Below, one piece after another: positions 53,970 through 62,464 of a stretch of 64,000 nucleotides of DNA. Both the position numbers and the translations under genes were made by a program. Position 1 is the stretch's first letter, and each line of letters opens with the position of its first letter. Source of the DNA: Bog-473 sp963836605 (GTDB taxonomy: Bacteria; Actinomycetota; Acidimicrobiia; Acidimicrobiales; RAAP-2); assembly GCA_963836605.1 (NCBI GenBank), contig CAWIKB010000011.1, positions 834,400-898,399 on the forward strand, written 5' to 3'. Below the pieces are notes generated by a model, which worked only from the letters and a program-made list of their open reading frames with translations, ran no database searches and was not told the origin of the DNA.

Positions 53970-54209
53970 CTAGCTGGCGCGGCGGTCGAGCACGACTTTG
54001 CGCTCAACCTCGTTCATGCCGCCCCAGATCCCGTGCGGCTCACGGATCCTGATGGCGTAATCGAGACAGTCCCCCCGGACGTGGCACTCGTGGCAGATCG
54101 CTTTGGCGCGGATCTCACGTGTCGCTTTCTCTTCCTTCCGCTCAGCATGCGAGGGCGGAAAAAAAGCCCACGACTGCGGTCCCCGGCAAGCGGCCTTGGC
54201 CTGCCACAT
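53970..54209 (-). CDS. WhiB-family [4Fe-4S] regulator
   Basis: 79 residues from ATG 54209. Four cluster cysteines Cys8, Cys39, Cys42 and Cys48 in AACRG and ICHECHVRGDC, then the diagnostic GIWGGMNEVER. Short like WhiB4-type proteins, whose redox- or NO-sensitive cluster controls DNA binding. Divergent from bagA; mycobacterial whiB4 also lies beside Rv3679-Rv3680. ATG 54227 is an alternative start. Confidence 0.9.
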   Translation of the reverse strand: MWQAKAACRGPQSWAFFPPSHAERKEEKATREIRAKAICHECHVRGDCLDYAIRIREPHGIWGGMNEVERKVVLDRRAS

Positions 54210-54368
54210 ATCTGATCCCTGGCGCATACAACCCCCCGAAGTGGGAATCTTCATCCCCCTCTCCGGCCAAGATACTGCCGACGGTCCCTTGCATTCAAGA
54301 CCTCTCACCAGGATTTTTGGTTCCCGGAGCATCCCATCCCCCGCTGCTCCAACTACGCTCGGAGCGAC

Positions 54369-55340
54369 ATGGACGTGGGATCCTTCTGTGCGCAGAGCCA
54401 CGTTCTCGTAGTGGCCGGCAAGGGCGGCGTCGGGAAGACCACCATGTCGGTGGCCATTGCCCGCATGGCTTCCGCGACGGGCCGCACGGTGCTGATCGTG
54501 GATCTGGAGGGCAAGTCCGGCATCACCGGTGCGTTCGGGCCAGCCGAGGATCTCGGCTACGACGAGGTCGAGCTCGAGTCCGGGGAGGCGCCCCGCCGGG
54601 GATGGATCCGGGCCCGACGGATCACCCCCGACGACGCCCTGGTCGAGTACCTCGAAGATCACGGGCTGCGGCGGATATCGAAGCGGCTGGTCTCCTCCGG
54701 CGTCATCGACGTGGTGTCGACCGCCATCCCGGGCATCCGCGACGTGCTGGTGCTGGGCAAGGTCAAACAGCTGGAGCGGGACGGGGTGGCCGACCTGATC
54801 GTGGTCGATGCACCGGCCACCGGCCACGCCATCACGTTCCTGACCTCGGCCGGCGGCCTGGTCAGCGCGGCCCGCGGAGGGCCGTTGCGTACGCAGGCCC
54901 AAGATGTGGTCGAGTTCCTGGGCGACCCGACCCGGTGCCGGGTGATCCTGGTGACCCTGCCCGAGGAAATGCCGGTCAGCGAGACGATCGAGTCGGCCTA
55001 CACCCTCGAGGACCGGGCCGGGGTGCAGCTGGGGCCGGTGATCGTCAACGGGTGCGAACCCGCCCCCGAGGGCCTGGACCGGCCCGCCGAGGCGTCGGGG
55101 ATCGGACCTCCGATCGATCCCGACCACCTCGAAGCGCTCGAGGCGGCGCGCCGCTTCCGATTGGAGCGCTACGCCCTGTCGGCCGACCAGATCGGGCGAC
55201 TGGCCCGGGAGCTCCCCCTGCCCCAACTGCTCGTCCCCGCGCTGACCGTCGACGCCATCGGCCCGGCCGAGTCCGCCGAGCTGGCGGATGCCCTGGCCCA
55301 GGCCGTGAGCGAATTGTCCAACGAGGTCCAGACGACATGA
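54369..55340 (+). CDS. Get3/ArsA-like ATPase, first subunit (BagA-like)
   Basis: 323 residues. Walker A VAGKGGVGKTTMSVAIA, VDLEGKSGITGAF, and a Get3-like switch region VVDAPATGHAITFL. A similar pair, Rv3679-Rv3680 (BagA/BagB), is known in mycobacteria, where it affects growth on glycerol and stress; tail-anchored-protein handling has been proposed from homology. This gene overlaps bagB by 4 bp and is divergent from whiB. Confidence 0.85.
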   Translation: MDVGSFCAQSHVLVVAGKGGVGKTTMSVAIARMASATGRTVLIVDLEGKSGITGAFGPAEDLGYDEVELESGEAPRRGWIRARRITPDDALVEYLEDHGLRRISKRLVSSGVIDVVSTAIPGIRDVLVLGKVKQLERDGVADLIVVDAPATGHAITFLTSAGGLVSAARGGPLRTQAQDVVEFLGDPTRCRVILVTLPEEMPVSETIESAYTLEDRAGVQLGPVIVNGCEPAPEGLDRPAEASGIGPPIDPDHLEALEAARRFRLERYALSADQIGRLARELPLPQLLVPALTVDAIGPAESAELADALAQAVSELSNEVQTT

Positions 55341-56395
55341 GCGAGTTGTCCGACCTGGTCGCTGAACGCTCCGTCGTCATCTGCTGCGGCTCGGGTGGGG
55401 TGGGCAAGACCACCGTCTCGGCCACCTTCGCCCTGGCGGCCGCGAGGGCGGGCCGGCGCGCCTGCGTGGTCACGGTCGACCCGGCCCGACGGTTGGCCGA
55501 CTCGCTCGGTGTGGAGTCCCTGGCCAACACGCCCTCCGAGGTAGCCGGGGAGTGGCCCGGACACCTCCACGCCCTGATGCTCGATACGAAGGGCACCTTC
55601 GACGATCTCGTCCACCGCTACGCCAAGACGACCGACCAAGCCGAGGGGATTCAAAGCAACCGGCTCTACCAGAACCTGGCCGGCGCCCTCTCGGGGACCC
55701 AGGAGTACATGGCCATGGAGAAGCTCTACGAGCTGGTGGAGTCCGGCGACTTCGACGTGGTGGTGGTCGACACGCCGCCCACCCGCAACGCGCTGGACCT
55801 GCTCGATGCGCCACGCCGCCTCACCCGGTTTCTGGAGAACCGTCTCTTTCGCGCCCTGCTGGTCCCGACCAGGGTCTCGGTCAAGGCCATCGGCATGGCC
55901 ACCAGGGCCCTGCTCCGCACCATCTCCAAGGTGGCCGGTGCCGAGATCGTGGAGGATGCCGTCGGGTTCTTCCAGGCCTTCGAGGGCATGGAAGAGGGCT
56001 TCCGGACCCGCGCCGGTGCCGTGCGCGAGCTGCTGGCCGACCCGTCCACCGCCTATGTGCTGGTGACCTCGGCCCGGCCCGACGCCATTGCCGAAGCCAG
56101 CTTCTTCGCCGAGAAGCTGGCCGAACGCGACGTGCGACCGGCGGCGCTGGTGGTCAACCGGATCCATCCGCATTTCGGTGCCGCCGACGAGCGCGCCATG
56201 GCCGACGGCGGGGCGATGGCCCCGCTCGAAGCCAACCTGGCCATGCTCAACGCGGTGGCGAATCGAGAGGAAGAGGCCTTCGCCGCCCTGGCCACGGGGG
56301 TGGCCCCGGCGCCGGTGGGACGGATCCCCCTCTTCGGCCACGACGTCCACGACCTGTCGGCGCTCGAGCTGGCGGCCGATCAACTCTTCTCGTGA
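55337..56395 (+). CDS. Get3/ArsA-like ATPase, second subunit (BagB-like)
   Basis: 352 residues. Walker A CCGSGGVGKTTVSATFA, VTVDPARRLADSLGVE (typical of Get3-family ATPases), VVVVDTPPTRNALDLLDAP and DVHDLSALELAADQLF. Paired with the previous gene as a likely heterodimer. Followed by a response regulator and a CBS protein in the same direction. Confidence 0.85.
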   Translation: MSELSDLVAERSVVICCGSGGVGKTTVSATFALAAARAGRRACVVTVDPARRLADSLGVESLANTPSEVAGEWPGHLHALMLDTKGTFDDLVHRYAKTTDQAEGIQSNRLYQNLAGALSGTQEYMAMEKLYELVESGDFDVVVVDTPPTRNALDLLDAPRRLTRFLENRLFRALLVPTRVSVKAIGMATRALLRTISKVAGAEIVEDAVGFFQAFEGMEEGFRTRAGAVRELLADPSTAYVLVTSARPDAIAEASFFAEKLAERDVRPAALVVNRIHPHFGAADERAMADGGAMAPLEANLAMLNAVANREEEAFAALATGVAPAPVGRIPLFGHDVHDLSALELAADQLFS

Positions 56396-56464
56396 GCGCC
56401 GCCGCCGCCTCGTCCGCAGGGTGCGGGTCCCCCACCCCGACCGGGGTCCGATAGTCTCGCCCTC

Positions 56465-56920
56465 GTGCAGACCGTCCTGGTCGCGAGCGACGCGCCGACC
56501 CTCCGCCGGGAGGTGGAAGCCGTCATCAGTGGCCCCGATCTGGTGGTTCATTCGGTGACATCAGGTCCCGAGGTCATTGCCTCGGTCACCGACGAGTCCC
56601 CCGATCTGGTCATCGTGGACATGCAGATGGGGAACATGGGCGGCATGGCCGTCTGTCTCGAACTCCGCCTGCAGGAGTCCTACGACGCCCTGGACCACAT
56701 CGCGGTGCTGATGTTGCTGGACCGCCGCCCCGACGTGTTCCTGGCTCGCCGTTCCGGGGCCGAAGGCTGGCTGGTCAAGCCGCTCGACCCACTCCGCTTA
56801 CGGCGGGCCGTCACGGCCCTCCTCGACGACGGCACATATGCCGACACCTCCTTTTCGCCCGTGCCCGTGCTGGTCGGCGCCGGACCCGAGCTTGCGGCGG
56901 GCAGCGAACCGACGAGCTGA
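56465..56920 (+). CDS. stand-alone response-regulator receiver protein
   Basis: 151 residues: only a receiver domain, with Asp52 in LVIVDMQMGNMGGMA and the conserved Lys in WLVKPLDPLRL, plus a flexible Pro/Gly tail. No output domain. GTG start at 56465, 69 bp after bagB. Its partner kinase is not in the window; a role in the BagAB operon is possible from location only. Confidence 0.75.
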   Translation: MQTVLVASDAPTLRREVEAVISGPDLVVHSVTSGPEVIASVTDESPDLVIVDMQMGNMGGMAVCLELRLQESYDALDHIAVLMLLDRRPDVFLARRSGAEGWLVKPLDPLRLRRAVTALLDDGTYADTSFSPVPVLVGAGPELAAGSEPTS

Positions 56921-56931
56921 TCCGGCACCGC

Positions 56932-57831
56932 GTGTCGACCAGAAACGATTCGCCACCCTCAGAAGCCCCACCGGGTCGGCCCCGTCGGTTCTGGCGCCGG
57001 TCGGACAAGGGCGGACCCAATCCTTCCCCCACCACTCCGGCGCCCAGCGCCGAGGCCACCGAGCAGGAGCGCATCATCCTCGACGCACTGGCCGACCTCC
57101 GGCTCATGGACATCCGCGAGGTCATGACGCCGCGGGTCGACGTGACCGCGCTGACCATCCCCGTCCACGCCGACGACATCGCCCGCGCCGTGCGCATCTC
57201 GGGGCACAGCTGCTTCCCCGTCGTCCACGGCGATCTCGACGATCTGATCGGCGTCCTCTTCGTCAACGACATCTTCCGCACCGGGCAGACCGGCGCGTCG
57301 GCCCGGGACGCCACCGACCCCAGCCCGCTCGAGATCTCCCGCAAAGTCCGCCAGCCCTATGTCCTCCCCGAGTCGCTGGGCGTGCTCGAGGCTCTGGCCG
57401 ACATGCGGCGGCACCGGCGGGCTTTCGCCATCGTGGTGGACGAGTACGGCGGCGTGGCCGGCGTGTTGACGGTCAAGGACCTCCTCGAACCCCTCGTCGG
57501 TGACCTGAACGACGAGTTCGATGACGAGGATGACCCGACGATCGTGCGGGTCGACGGCACCCGCTGGCTCATCGATGGCCAGACCAACGTCGATGAGGTC
57601 CGGGAGCGGCTGGGGATGGAGGTACCCGACGGCGAGTACGTCACGTTGGGCGGTCTCCTCTTCGAGCGCTTCGGCCACATCCCCCGCGAAGGCGAGCACG
57701 TCCGCGTGGGCGAGTGGGACCTCAGAGTGGTCGAGATGGACAAGCGCCGGGTGGCCCAGGTGGTGGCCACCTCAGAGAGCCAGCCGGCCGAGGAGGACGT
57801 GGCCGAGGAGGCGCCGGCATCCCGGGACTAA
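56932..57831 (+). CDS. CBS-pair/CorC-HlyC-type protein without DUF21
   Basis: 299 residues. Two CBS motifs (DIREVMTPRVDVTALTIPVHADDIARAVRISGHSCFPVV and VLEALADMRRHRRAFAIVVDEYGGVAGVLTVKDLLEPLVGDL) and a C-terminal CorC/HlyC domain (EYVTLGGLLFERFGHIPREGEHVRVGEWDLRVVEMDKRRV). Full-length hemolysin-C/CNNM-like transporters add an N-terminal DUF21 membrane domain, absent here, as in CorC itself. Likely a magnesium/cobalt homeostasis or nucleotide-sensing accessory. GTG start 56932. Confidence 0.85.
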   Translation: MSTRNDSPPSEAPPGRPRRFWRRSDKGGPNPSPTTPAPSAEATEQERIILDALADLRLMDIREVMTPRVDVTALTIPVHADDIARAVRISGHSCFPVVHGDLDDLIGVLFVNDIFRTGQTGASARDATDPSPLEISRKVRQPYVLPESLGVLEALADMRRHRRAFAIVVDEYGGVAGVLTVKDLLEPLVGDLNDEFDDEDDPTIVRVDGTRWLIDGQTNVDEVRERLGMEVPDGEYVTLGGLLFERFGHIPREGEHVRVGEWDLRVVEMDKRRVAQVVATSESQPAEEDVAEEAPASRD

Positions 57832-57862
57832 GGTGGCTGGCCTGCTTCCCCTGGGGAGCGGA

Positions 57863-57937
57863 CGGGCTGTGGCGCAGCTTGGTTAGCGCGCTGCGTTCGG
57901 GACGCAGAGGTCCCCGGTTCAAATCCGGGCAGCCCGA
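57863..57937 (+). tRNA. tRNA-Pro (anticodon CGG); attachment site
   Basis: 75-nt cloverleaf: acceptor CGGGCTG/CAGCCCG, D arm GGCGCAGCTTGGTTAGCGC, anticodon stem CTGCG/CGCAG with loop TTCGGGA, T arm CCCCGGTTCAAATCCGGG. Anticodon CGG reads CCG. CCA is not encoded. The integrase gene lies just 3' of it, so the 3' half of this tRNA is the likely attL. tRNA-Pro is the pSAM2 target in Streptomyces. I found no second copy (attR) within the window. Confidence 0.93.
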
Positions 57938-57959
57938 CTCAAAACCCCTGGTCAGGGCC

Positions 57960-59145
57960 TCAAGATTCCGGGGCGGCCGACTCGTCGGAAGGATTGGCGC
58001 GGAAGTGGCGCGGAGATTTCGTGCCTGATGCCTTTTGGCCTTTTTCGCCGAAGAAGCGCTCGCCGATGACGTCCGCTGCGGCCCGGTCGATTGACGCCGG
58101 GGCCGAGGCGTAGATCGCCAGCGTCGTCCTGCGGGTCGGCGTGGCCCAATCGGGTCTGCGCCGTCTTCACGTCGATCCCCTCGACGACGAGCGTGGTGGC
58201 GTTGAGCCGGCGCAGGTCGTGGAAGCCGGCGCCGACACAGCCGGCCGCAGCGACGGCGAGGAGCCAGACCCGGCGGCGCCAGTTGGAGTAGGGCAGCGCG
58301 CGGCCTTCATCGTCGGTGAACACCAGCGCATCGGTGTCGTCGTCGTCGCTGAACCCGGCCCGCTCGAGGTGGGCCGACAGCATGGCGACGATGGCCTCGG
58401 GCATGAACATGGTTCGTGTCCCCAACTTGGACTTGGGCGGCCCGAAGACGTTGCGGCCACCGGTCCCTCGGGTGAGCCCCTCGGCCACCGTGATCCGTCC
58501 GGCGTCGAGGTCGAGCCGGCCGACCCGCAGGGCGGCCACTTCGGACCAGCGCAGACCCAACGCCGCACCGATCCAGATCATCGGCCGGTACTCGTCAGGC
58601 ACGTGGACGGCGATGGCGGCCACATCCTCGGGGGTCAGCTCGAAGCGGCGGGTGCCCTCGATCGGCGGCAGGTTGACGAAGCGGCACGGGTTCCGGGCGA
58701 GCCAGTCGTTACGCACGGCGTAGCTGAACATGGCCCGCACCACCTCGTAGTTGCGCTTGACCGTCCGAGGGGCGTGCTCGGCCCGCCAGGAGTTGACCAA
58801 CCGCTGGATGTCCCGGGGCCCGACCCGCTCGATGCGCATCTCGCCGATGCTTGGCAGCACGTGCAGGCGGAGGGTGAGCTCCTCCCGAGCGGTGGTCGAC
58901 TCTCGTTTGTTCGGGTTGGAGGCGGTCCACTCCTCGGCCAGTTCGGACACCCGGACGCGGCCGGCCCATGGATCGATCCACACGCCCCGGCGAATGTCGG
59001 TCTCCACAGTGGCGAGGAAGGCCCGGGCGTCGCCCTTGGTCCTGAAGCTGGTCGGTGCGACATGCCGGCGGCCGTTGTGCCAGTAGCTGGCCTGGTAGAG
59101 CCGGCCCCGTTGGCGCACGCTCCCGAACGGGCGAGTCGACGGCAC
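57960..59145 (-). CDS. int: tyrosine recombinase (phage-type integrase), frameshifted near the C-terminus
   Basis: About 394 residues after correction. N-terminal SAM-like DNA-binding domain (RVRVSELAEEWTASNPNKRESTTAREELTLRL), catalytic Arg in IGAALGLRWSEVAALRV, His-x-x-Arg in GFHDLRRLNATTL and the HADP of RLGHADP. The active Tyr is in TTLAIYASAPASIDRA, but in a frame shifted near 58128-58134: after RLGHADP the unshifted frame runs into unrelated residues. The corrected frame stops at 57960. ATG 59145. It would catalyse site-specific integration at tRNA-Pro. Confidence 0.85.
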
Positions 59146-59147
59146 GG

Positions 59148-59567
59148 CTACGCCGCCTCCGTAGGGACACAGCTACCCGGCATGACGGCGCTCCAGCTCC
59201 GTGCGAGCGGACAGCCCGGAGCACAGACCCCGGCTCGATGACAGCCACCCGGTGGTCGTCGACCCAGTGCTCCACCTGCGTGGCCGTCGAAGCGGACGAA
59301 GCGACCGACCTTGACGATCGGGATGCGCCGTTCGGCCACCAGCCGTCGCACGTGACGCAGGCTCGTCCCCAGTCGGAACGCAACCTGGTCCATGGTGAGG
59401 AGCGCTGACGGCGGACACTGCGCGCCGCATTCGGCACAGCGCAGGGAACGGTGTGCGGAGTTCGGCGGGAGGGCTCGGCCTTTGGGCCGGTCCTCGCCGT
59501 AGGACGCATGTCGGCGCCCTCCATCCCCCTCCATCTCGGTGGTGCTGTCGTGACGTTCGGTGCTCAC
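59148..59567 (-). CDS. xis: excisionase-like HTH protein, probably frameshifted
   Basis: GTG 59567 overlaps the rep stop (GTGA), with AAAGGGG as ribosome site. The N-terminus has a Cys cluster (RCAECGAQC), then a MerR-like winged HTH LLTMDQVAFRLGTSLRHVRRLVAERRIPIVKVGRFVRFD. The expected continuation ATQVEHWVDDHRV is in the next frame, so a one-base insertion near 59290 is likely; the unshifted frame ends just before int. Excisionases of this type are DNA-bending directionality factors working with the integrase. Confidence 0.6.
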   Translation of the reverse strand: MSTERHDSTTEMEGDGGRRHASYGEDRPKGRALPPNSAHRSLRCAECGAQCPPSALLTMDQVAFRLGTSLRHVRRLVAERRIPIVKVGRFVRFDGHAGGALGRRPPGGCHRAGVCAPGCPLARSWSAVMPGSCVPTEAA

Positions 59568-60624
59568 CGGTATCCCCTTTCTGCTCGACGGCGGCAGACC
59601 CGCTCGGCGAAGGTCATGCGGCGGGCGATCTCGTCGTTGGCCACGGCGTCGAGGAGCTCGCCGAAGGTGTCGTCGATGTCGGTGGTCCCCATCGCCTCGG
59701 CGAAGGCGACGAGGTATCCGACGAGGACCGGCATCAATGTGGCGTAGGACGGTGGCCCGCTTGCGCTCCCGGATGAACCGCAGTTCGGTGGCGCCGTGGG
59801 CCAGTGACGCCGACTGGACGGCCTGCCAGCGCCATCCACGGGCCAGCGGGAGCGATTGGAGTCGGCAGTCGGGTTGCGCAACGTCAGCCACTCCCCAGCG
59901 CAATACGTCCAGAGCGACGGGGCGGCGGCCAGCACGGCGTCGGGGTGGAACAGCTCGAGGTCGCTGAGGGCGGCCCGTCCGATCTCGAACTCGATCCGCC
60001 ACACCTGGGCGCCGGGGGTGTGGCGCTCGCCCCAGACGAGCTCCCACCAGTCGGTGCCCTTGGCGGACATCTCCGCCGTCTTGTCGTAGAGACGGGCAGT
60101 GATGCGCTGGTTCCGTCTCGAACCGAGGGCGAACCCGGTCACGACGTTGCCGTTCTCGTAGGTCGTGCAGCCGTCGCCACGGCACACGAAGGCGCTGCGG
60201 TCCTGAGCGCACAGCTGCATCCCTTCCATGTCCACGAACAGGTCCAGGCGCGCGACGCTCAAGACCAGTCCCTCAATGAACGGTCGCACCAGGTCGTCGA
60301 AATGTCGGACCGTTTCATCCGGCCCGACCGAATGGAGGAACTCGGCCCGGGGCTGGATGCGCACCGACGGCAGCCGGCGGCTGGACGTGAAGCCGATCCG
60401 CCCGGTCTCGTGGTCGAGGCAGTAGCGGTACTTGCCCCAGCCGTGGGGAGCCAGCCCCAAGGTGACGGGACCCAGCTCGAAGGGGACGGGCACGGACACC
60501 CGGTCGGCGAAGAGCCGCTCCTCCTCGAGCTGGGCCAGGAAGCCCTTGGAGAGGTAGCCGTGACCCCGAGAGGTAGAGGGCGTCGATCCCCGAGGCCAGC
60601 TCCCTGCACCTCGGTGTCTGTCAT
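59564..60624 (-). pseudogene. rep: replication-initiation-like protein with several frameshifts
   Basis: Coding pieces fall in different frames: an N-terminal ELASGIDALYLSG and GYLSKGFLAQLEEERLFADRVSVPV, a long central piece (LDLFVDMEGMQLCAQDRSAF, TARLYDKTAEMSAKGTDWWELVWGE, WRIEFEIGRAALSDL) and a C-terminal part with AHGATELRFIRERKRATVLRHID then VGYLVAFAEAMGTTDIDDTF. Four indels are needed (near 60600, 60560, 59855, 59750). The Tyr/Lys region VWRIEFEIGRA and LYDKTAE match Rep_trans-type plasmid initiators. Either a decayed gene or poor sequence; I cannot tell. It would support replication of the excised element. Confidence 0.55.
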
Positions 60625-60634
60625 CCGAACTTAC

Positions 60635-60650
60635 GATGCATATTTGCGAC
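60635..60650. promoter_or_regulatory. imperfect palindromic operator upstream of rep
   Basis: GATGCATATTTGCGAC shares the right half (TGCGAC) and central ATA-like spacing with the perfect palindrome at 61140-61155. It lies 10 bp upstream of the rep ATG at 60624, so a bound repressor would block transcription. Confidence 0.45.
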
Positions 60651-60692
60651 TGTCTGGCCAGAGGAGTGTGGAGGCGGAGGCATGTGGGTCTC

Positions 60693-61136
60693 TCAGCCGG
60701 GGTCCGGGTCCGGGTTTTGACGGGGAAGAATCAGGGCGTCTTCGAGGTCCTCGGTCCAGGCTCGTCGGAGATCGAGCTTGATCCACTCGAAGCGGTACTC
60801 GTCGGGGTGGGCTCCGAAGCGGGCCCGGAAGCGGCGGATCTTGCGGTAGACGGTGGCCCGGTGCCACCCGCCGGACTCGAGGCCATCGAAACCGCCGGCC
60901 TTGTGCCAGGCCACCCAGAACCCGATGAGCTCGGCGTCCTCGACTGCCGTGCTGGTGACCTGATCCCGGATGAGGGCCGGGTACTCCTCGATCGAGGAGA
61001 TGGTGGCCTCACGGGAGGCCTCGGCCTGGACGCTCTCGGGCAGGGACTTCCAGAAGGCGGCCAGGCGGCCGTAGGCGATGCCCCGCCCTTCGGGGCTCTC
61101 GCTGGGGTCGGATCGGTAGTCAGGGGCGTTTATCAT
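60693..61136 (-). CDS. small DNA-binding protein of the element
   Basis: 147 residues from ATG 61136; not recognised by family. It has a region typical of a winged HTH: LIGFWVAWHKAGGFDGLESGGWHRATVYRKIRRFRARFG. N- and C-terminal parts are charged (SPEGRGIAYGRLAAFWKSLP). A palindrome overlaps the start region, so it may be autoregulated and act as the element's repressor or activator. Lies between the rep gene and the divergent toxin-antitoxin pair. Confidence 0.55.
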   Translation of the reverse strand: MINAPDYRSDPSESPEGRGIAYGRLAAFWKSLPESVQAEASREATISSIEEYPALIRDQVTSTAVEDAELIGFWVAWHKAGGFDGLESGGWHRATVYRKIRRFRARFGAHPDEYRFEWIKLDLRRAWTEDLEDALILPRQNPDPDPG

Positions 61137-61139
61137 GGG

Positions 61140-61155
61140 GTCGCAAGTATGCGAC
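61140..61155. promoter_or_regulatory. perfect palindrome upstream of the HTH regulator
   Basis: GTCGCA-AGTA-TGCGAC, 6-bp arms, spans 61140-61155, only 3 bp from the regulator's ATG at 61136. Related sequence upstream of rep (60635-60650) keeps TGCGAC. This would be the site of the element's own HTH protein. Confidence 0.6.
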
Positions 61156-61240
61156 TGACTTGAGAGGCTGTCAAGTCCTCTTCTCAAAAAGTCTTGCCCT
61201 TGGAATCCGAGCTGATCACTGCGGAACAGTGGTACCATAT

Positions 61241-61250
61241 CTTGTACAAG
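61241..61250. promoter_or_regulatory. YefM-type operator CTTGTACAAG
   Basis: A perfect 10-bp palindrome with the TGTACA hexamer known as the core of the E. coli yefM-yoeB operator, 15 bp upstream of the antitoxin ATG 61266 and adjacent to its Shine-Dalgarno (GAGGAG). Confidence 0.6.
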
Positions 61251-61265
61251 TAGAGGAGTGACCCG

Positions 61266-61508
61266 ATGGCGATGACGGCAAGCGAGGCCAGGAAGAACCT
61301 CTTCCCGCTGATCGAGCAGGTGAATAACGACCGCCAGCCGATCGAGATCACCTCCAAGCGTGGAGATGCCGTGCTGATGTCGCGGGCAGACTACGAGGCC
61401 CTCGAGGAGACGGCCTACCTACTCCGGGCGCCGGCAAACGCCCGACGTTTGCTCGAGAGCCTCGAGCAGGCTCGCAACGGTGAGCGTCAGTCGCACGACC
61501 TGCTGTAG
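61266..61508 (+). CDS. yefM: YefM/Phd-type antitoxin
   Basis: 80 residues. N-terminal Phd fold: ASEARKNLFPLIEQVNNDRQPIEITSKRGDAVLMSRADYEALEETAYLLR, then the toxin-binding tail APANARRLLESLEQARNG. Binds and neutralises YoeB and represses the operon with it through the TGTACA operator. Preferred start 61266; ATG 61272 (MTASEARK) is possible. Overlaps the toxin start by one base. Confidence 0.9.
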   Translation: MAMTASEARKNLFPLIEQVNNDRQPIEITSKRGDAVLMSRADYEALEETAYLLRAPANARRLLESLEQARNGERQSHDLL

Positions 61509-61768
61509 TGCGGCTGGTCTTCACGCCACACGGCTGGTCCGACTATTTGTACTGGCAGACGGTCGACAAGAAGACGGTGAAGCGGATCAACCGGCTCCTC
61601 GAGGACACGATACGAGACCCCTTCGCCGGCATCGGCAAGCCCGAGCCGCTTCGCCACGTCCTCCAGGGAAGCTGGTCCAGGCGGATCGACGGCGAGCATC
61701 GCTTGGTCTACCTGGTCGAGGGTGACGACATCGTGGTGCTGCAGGCCCGGTACCACTACGAGGCCTGA
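61508..61768 (+). CDS. yoeB: YoeB/Txe-type mRNA interferase toxin
   Basis: 86 residues. All catalytic residues occupy the same positions as in E. coli YoeB: Glu46 (GIGKPE), Arg65 (GEHR), His83 and Tyr84 (ARYHY). It cleaves mRNA in the ribosomal A site. GTG start overlapping the antitoxin stop. Active by sequence; stabilisation of the element is the probable role. Confidence 0.92.
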   Translation: MRLVFTPHGWSDYLYWQTVDKKTVKRINRLLEDTIRDPFAGIGKPEPLRHVLQGSWSRRIDGEHRLVYLVEGDDIVVLQARYHYEA

Positions 61769-62215
61769 TCTCGAGGTACGTGTTCACGCTCGCGGAGAAC
61801 ATCGCTGGAGCCGACGAGCTCGAGGCGACCTGGCGACGGCGTCAGGATCTCCTAGCGAGGTGAAGCTGCCCCTCGACGTCCAGACGATGAACCGACTGCG
61901 GACTCTGACTCAAATGGCCCATTGACCTTGTATGTATTTTGCGGGTGCTGTGTTACAGGGCACGCACCCGCAAGGACCACAGCGATCGATGTAACGCTGC
62001 TCGCAAAACCTAGGTATTGGTGTTGCCCCGGGAATGGTGTGGAGAAGCCGGACAGAACCCACTATCCCCATCACTTCCAGGCCGCCCAGCCCTCGGCCGG
62101 CGGCTGCGCCGCCGCCTCGGCGAGCGGAAGAAGTCCTCGTTCGCCCACCATGAAGTTCTTAGATCATGCCGTCGAAACATCGCTGATCGGATGCGCCCCG
62201 TACGGCACATATGGG
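61769..62215. other. 447-bp region without a recognised gene
   Basis: Short overlapping frames only. A 28-codon stretch near 61780-61862 (YVFTLAENIAGADELEATWR) has a gene-like composition and may be a remnant. Nothing recognisable in 61930-62215. Confidence 0.5.
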
Positions 62216-62464
62216 CTAGTCAGATGCCACCATGAGAGCTAGGACCTTTGTGCGAAGCGACCCAAGGTCCACGCCCAGTTTTTGCAGAACCAGTGCCGCA
62301 CCTTCCTCGTTAGCGGGCGAGCCACGAAGAACTTGTTCCGCTCCAATCTCCCGAATCAGTCCAATCAGCAAAAACTCGGTGCCGACGGAATCGCGGCCGA
62401 GCTGTGTGGCTTCACGAACGGCGTTTTCAAGGACCATTTGCGTACCCAGCGTGAACGATGATGA
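62216..62464 (-). pseudogene. Clp N-terminal-repeat protein, C-terminal fragment interrupted by IS
   Basis: Reading the minus strand, the second Clp-N repeat runs FTLGTQMVLENAVREATQLG, RDSVGTEFLLIGLIRE, ALVLQKLGVDLGSLRTKVL and then a stop at 62216. Residues upstream of SSSFTLG are encoded by the IS. Together with the fragment after 63876 it rebuilds one gene, disrupted by the IS256 insertion. Clp-N domains bind substrates or adaptors of ClpC/ClpA; an ATPase core is not seen, so this is a Clp-N-only protein. Confidence 0.8.
62457..62464. repeat. target-site duplication, left copy
   Basis: GATGATGA immediately precedes the left inverted repeat; the same 8 bp follow the right end at 63868-63875. 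IS256-family elements make 8-9 bp duplications. A C precedes both copies, so a 9-bp duplication is not excluded. Confidence 0.85.
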
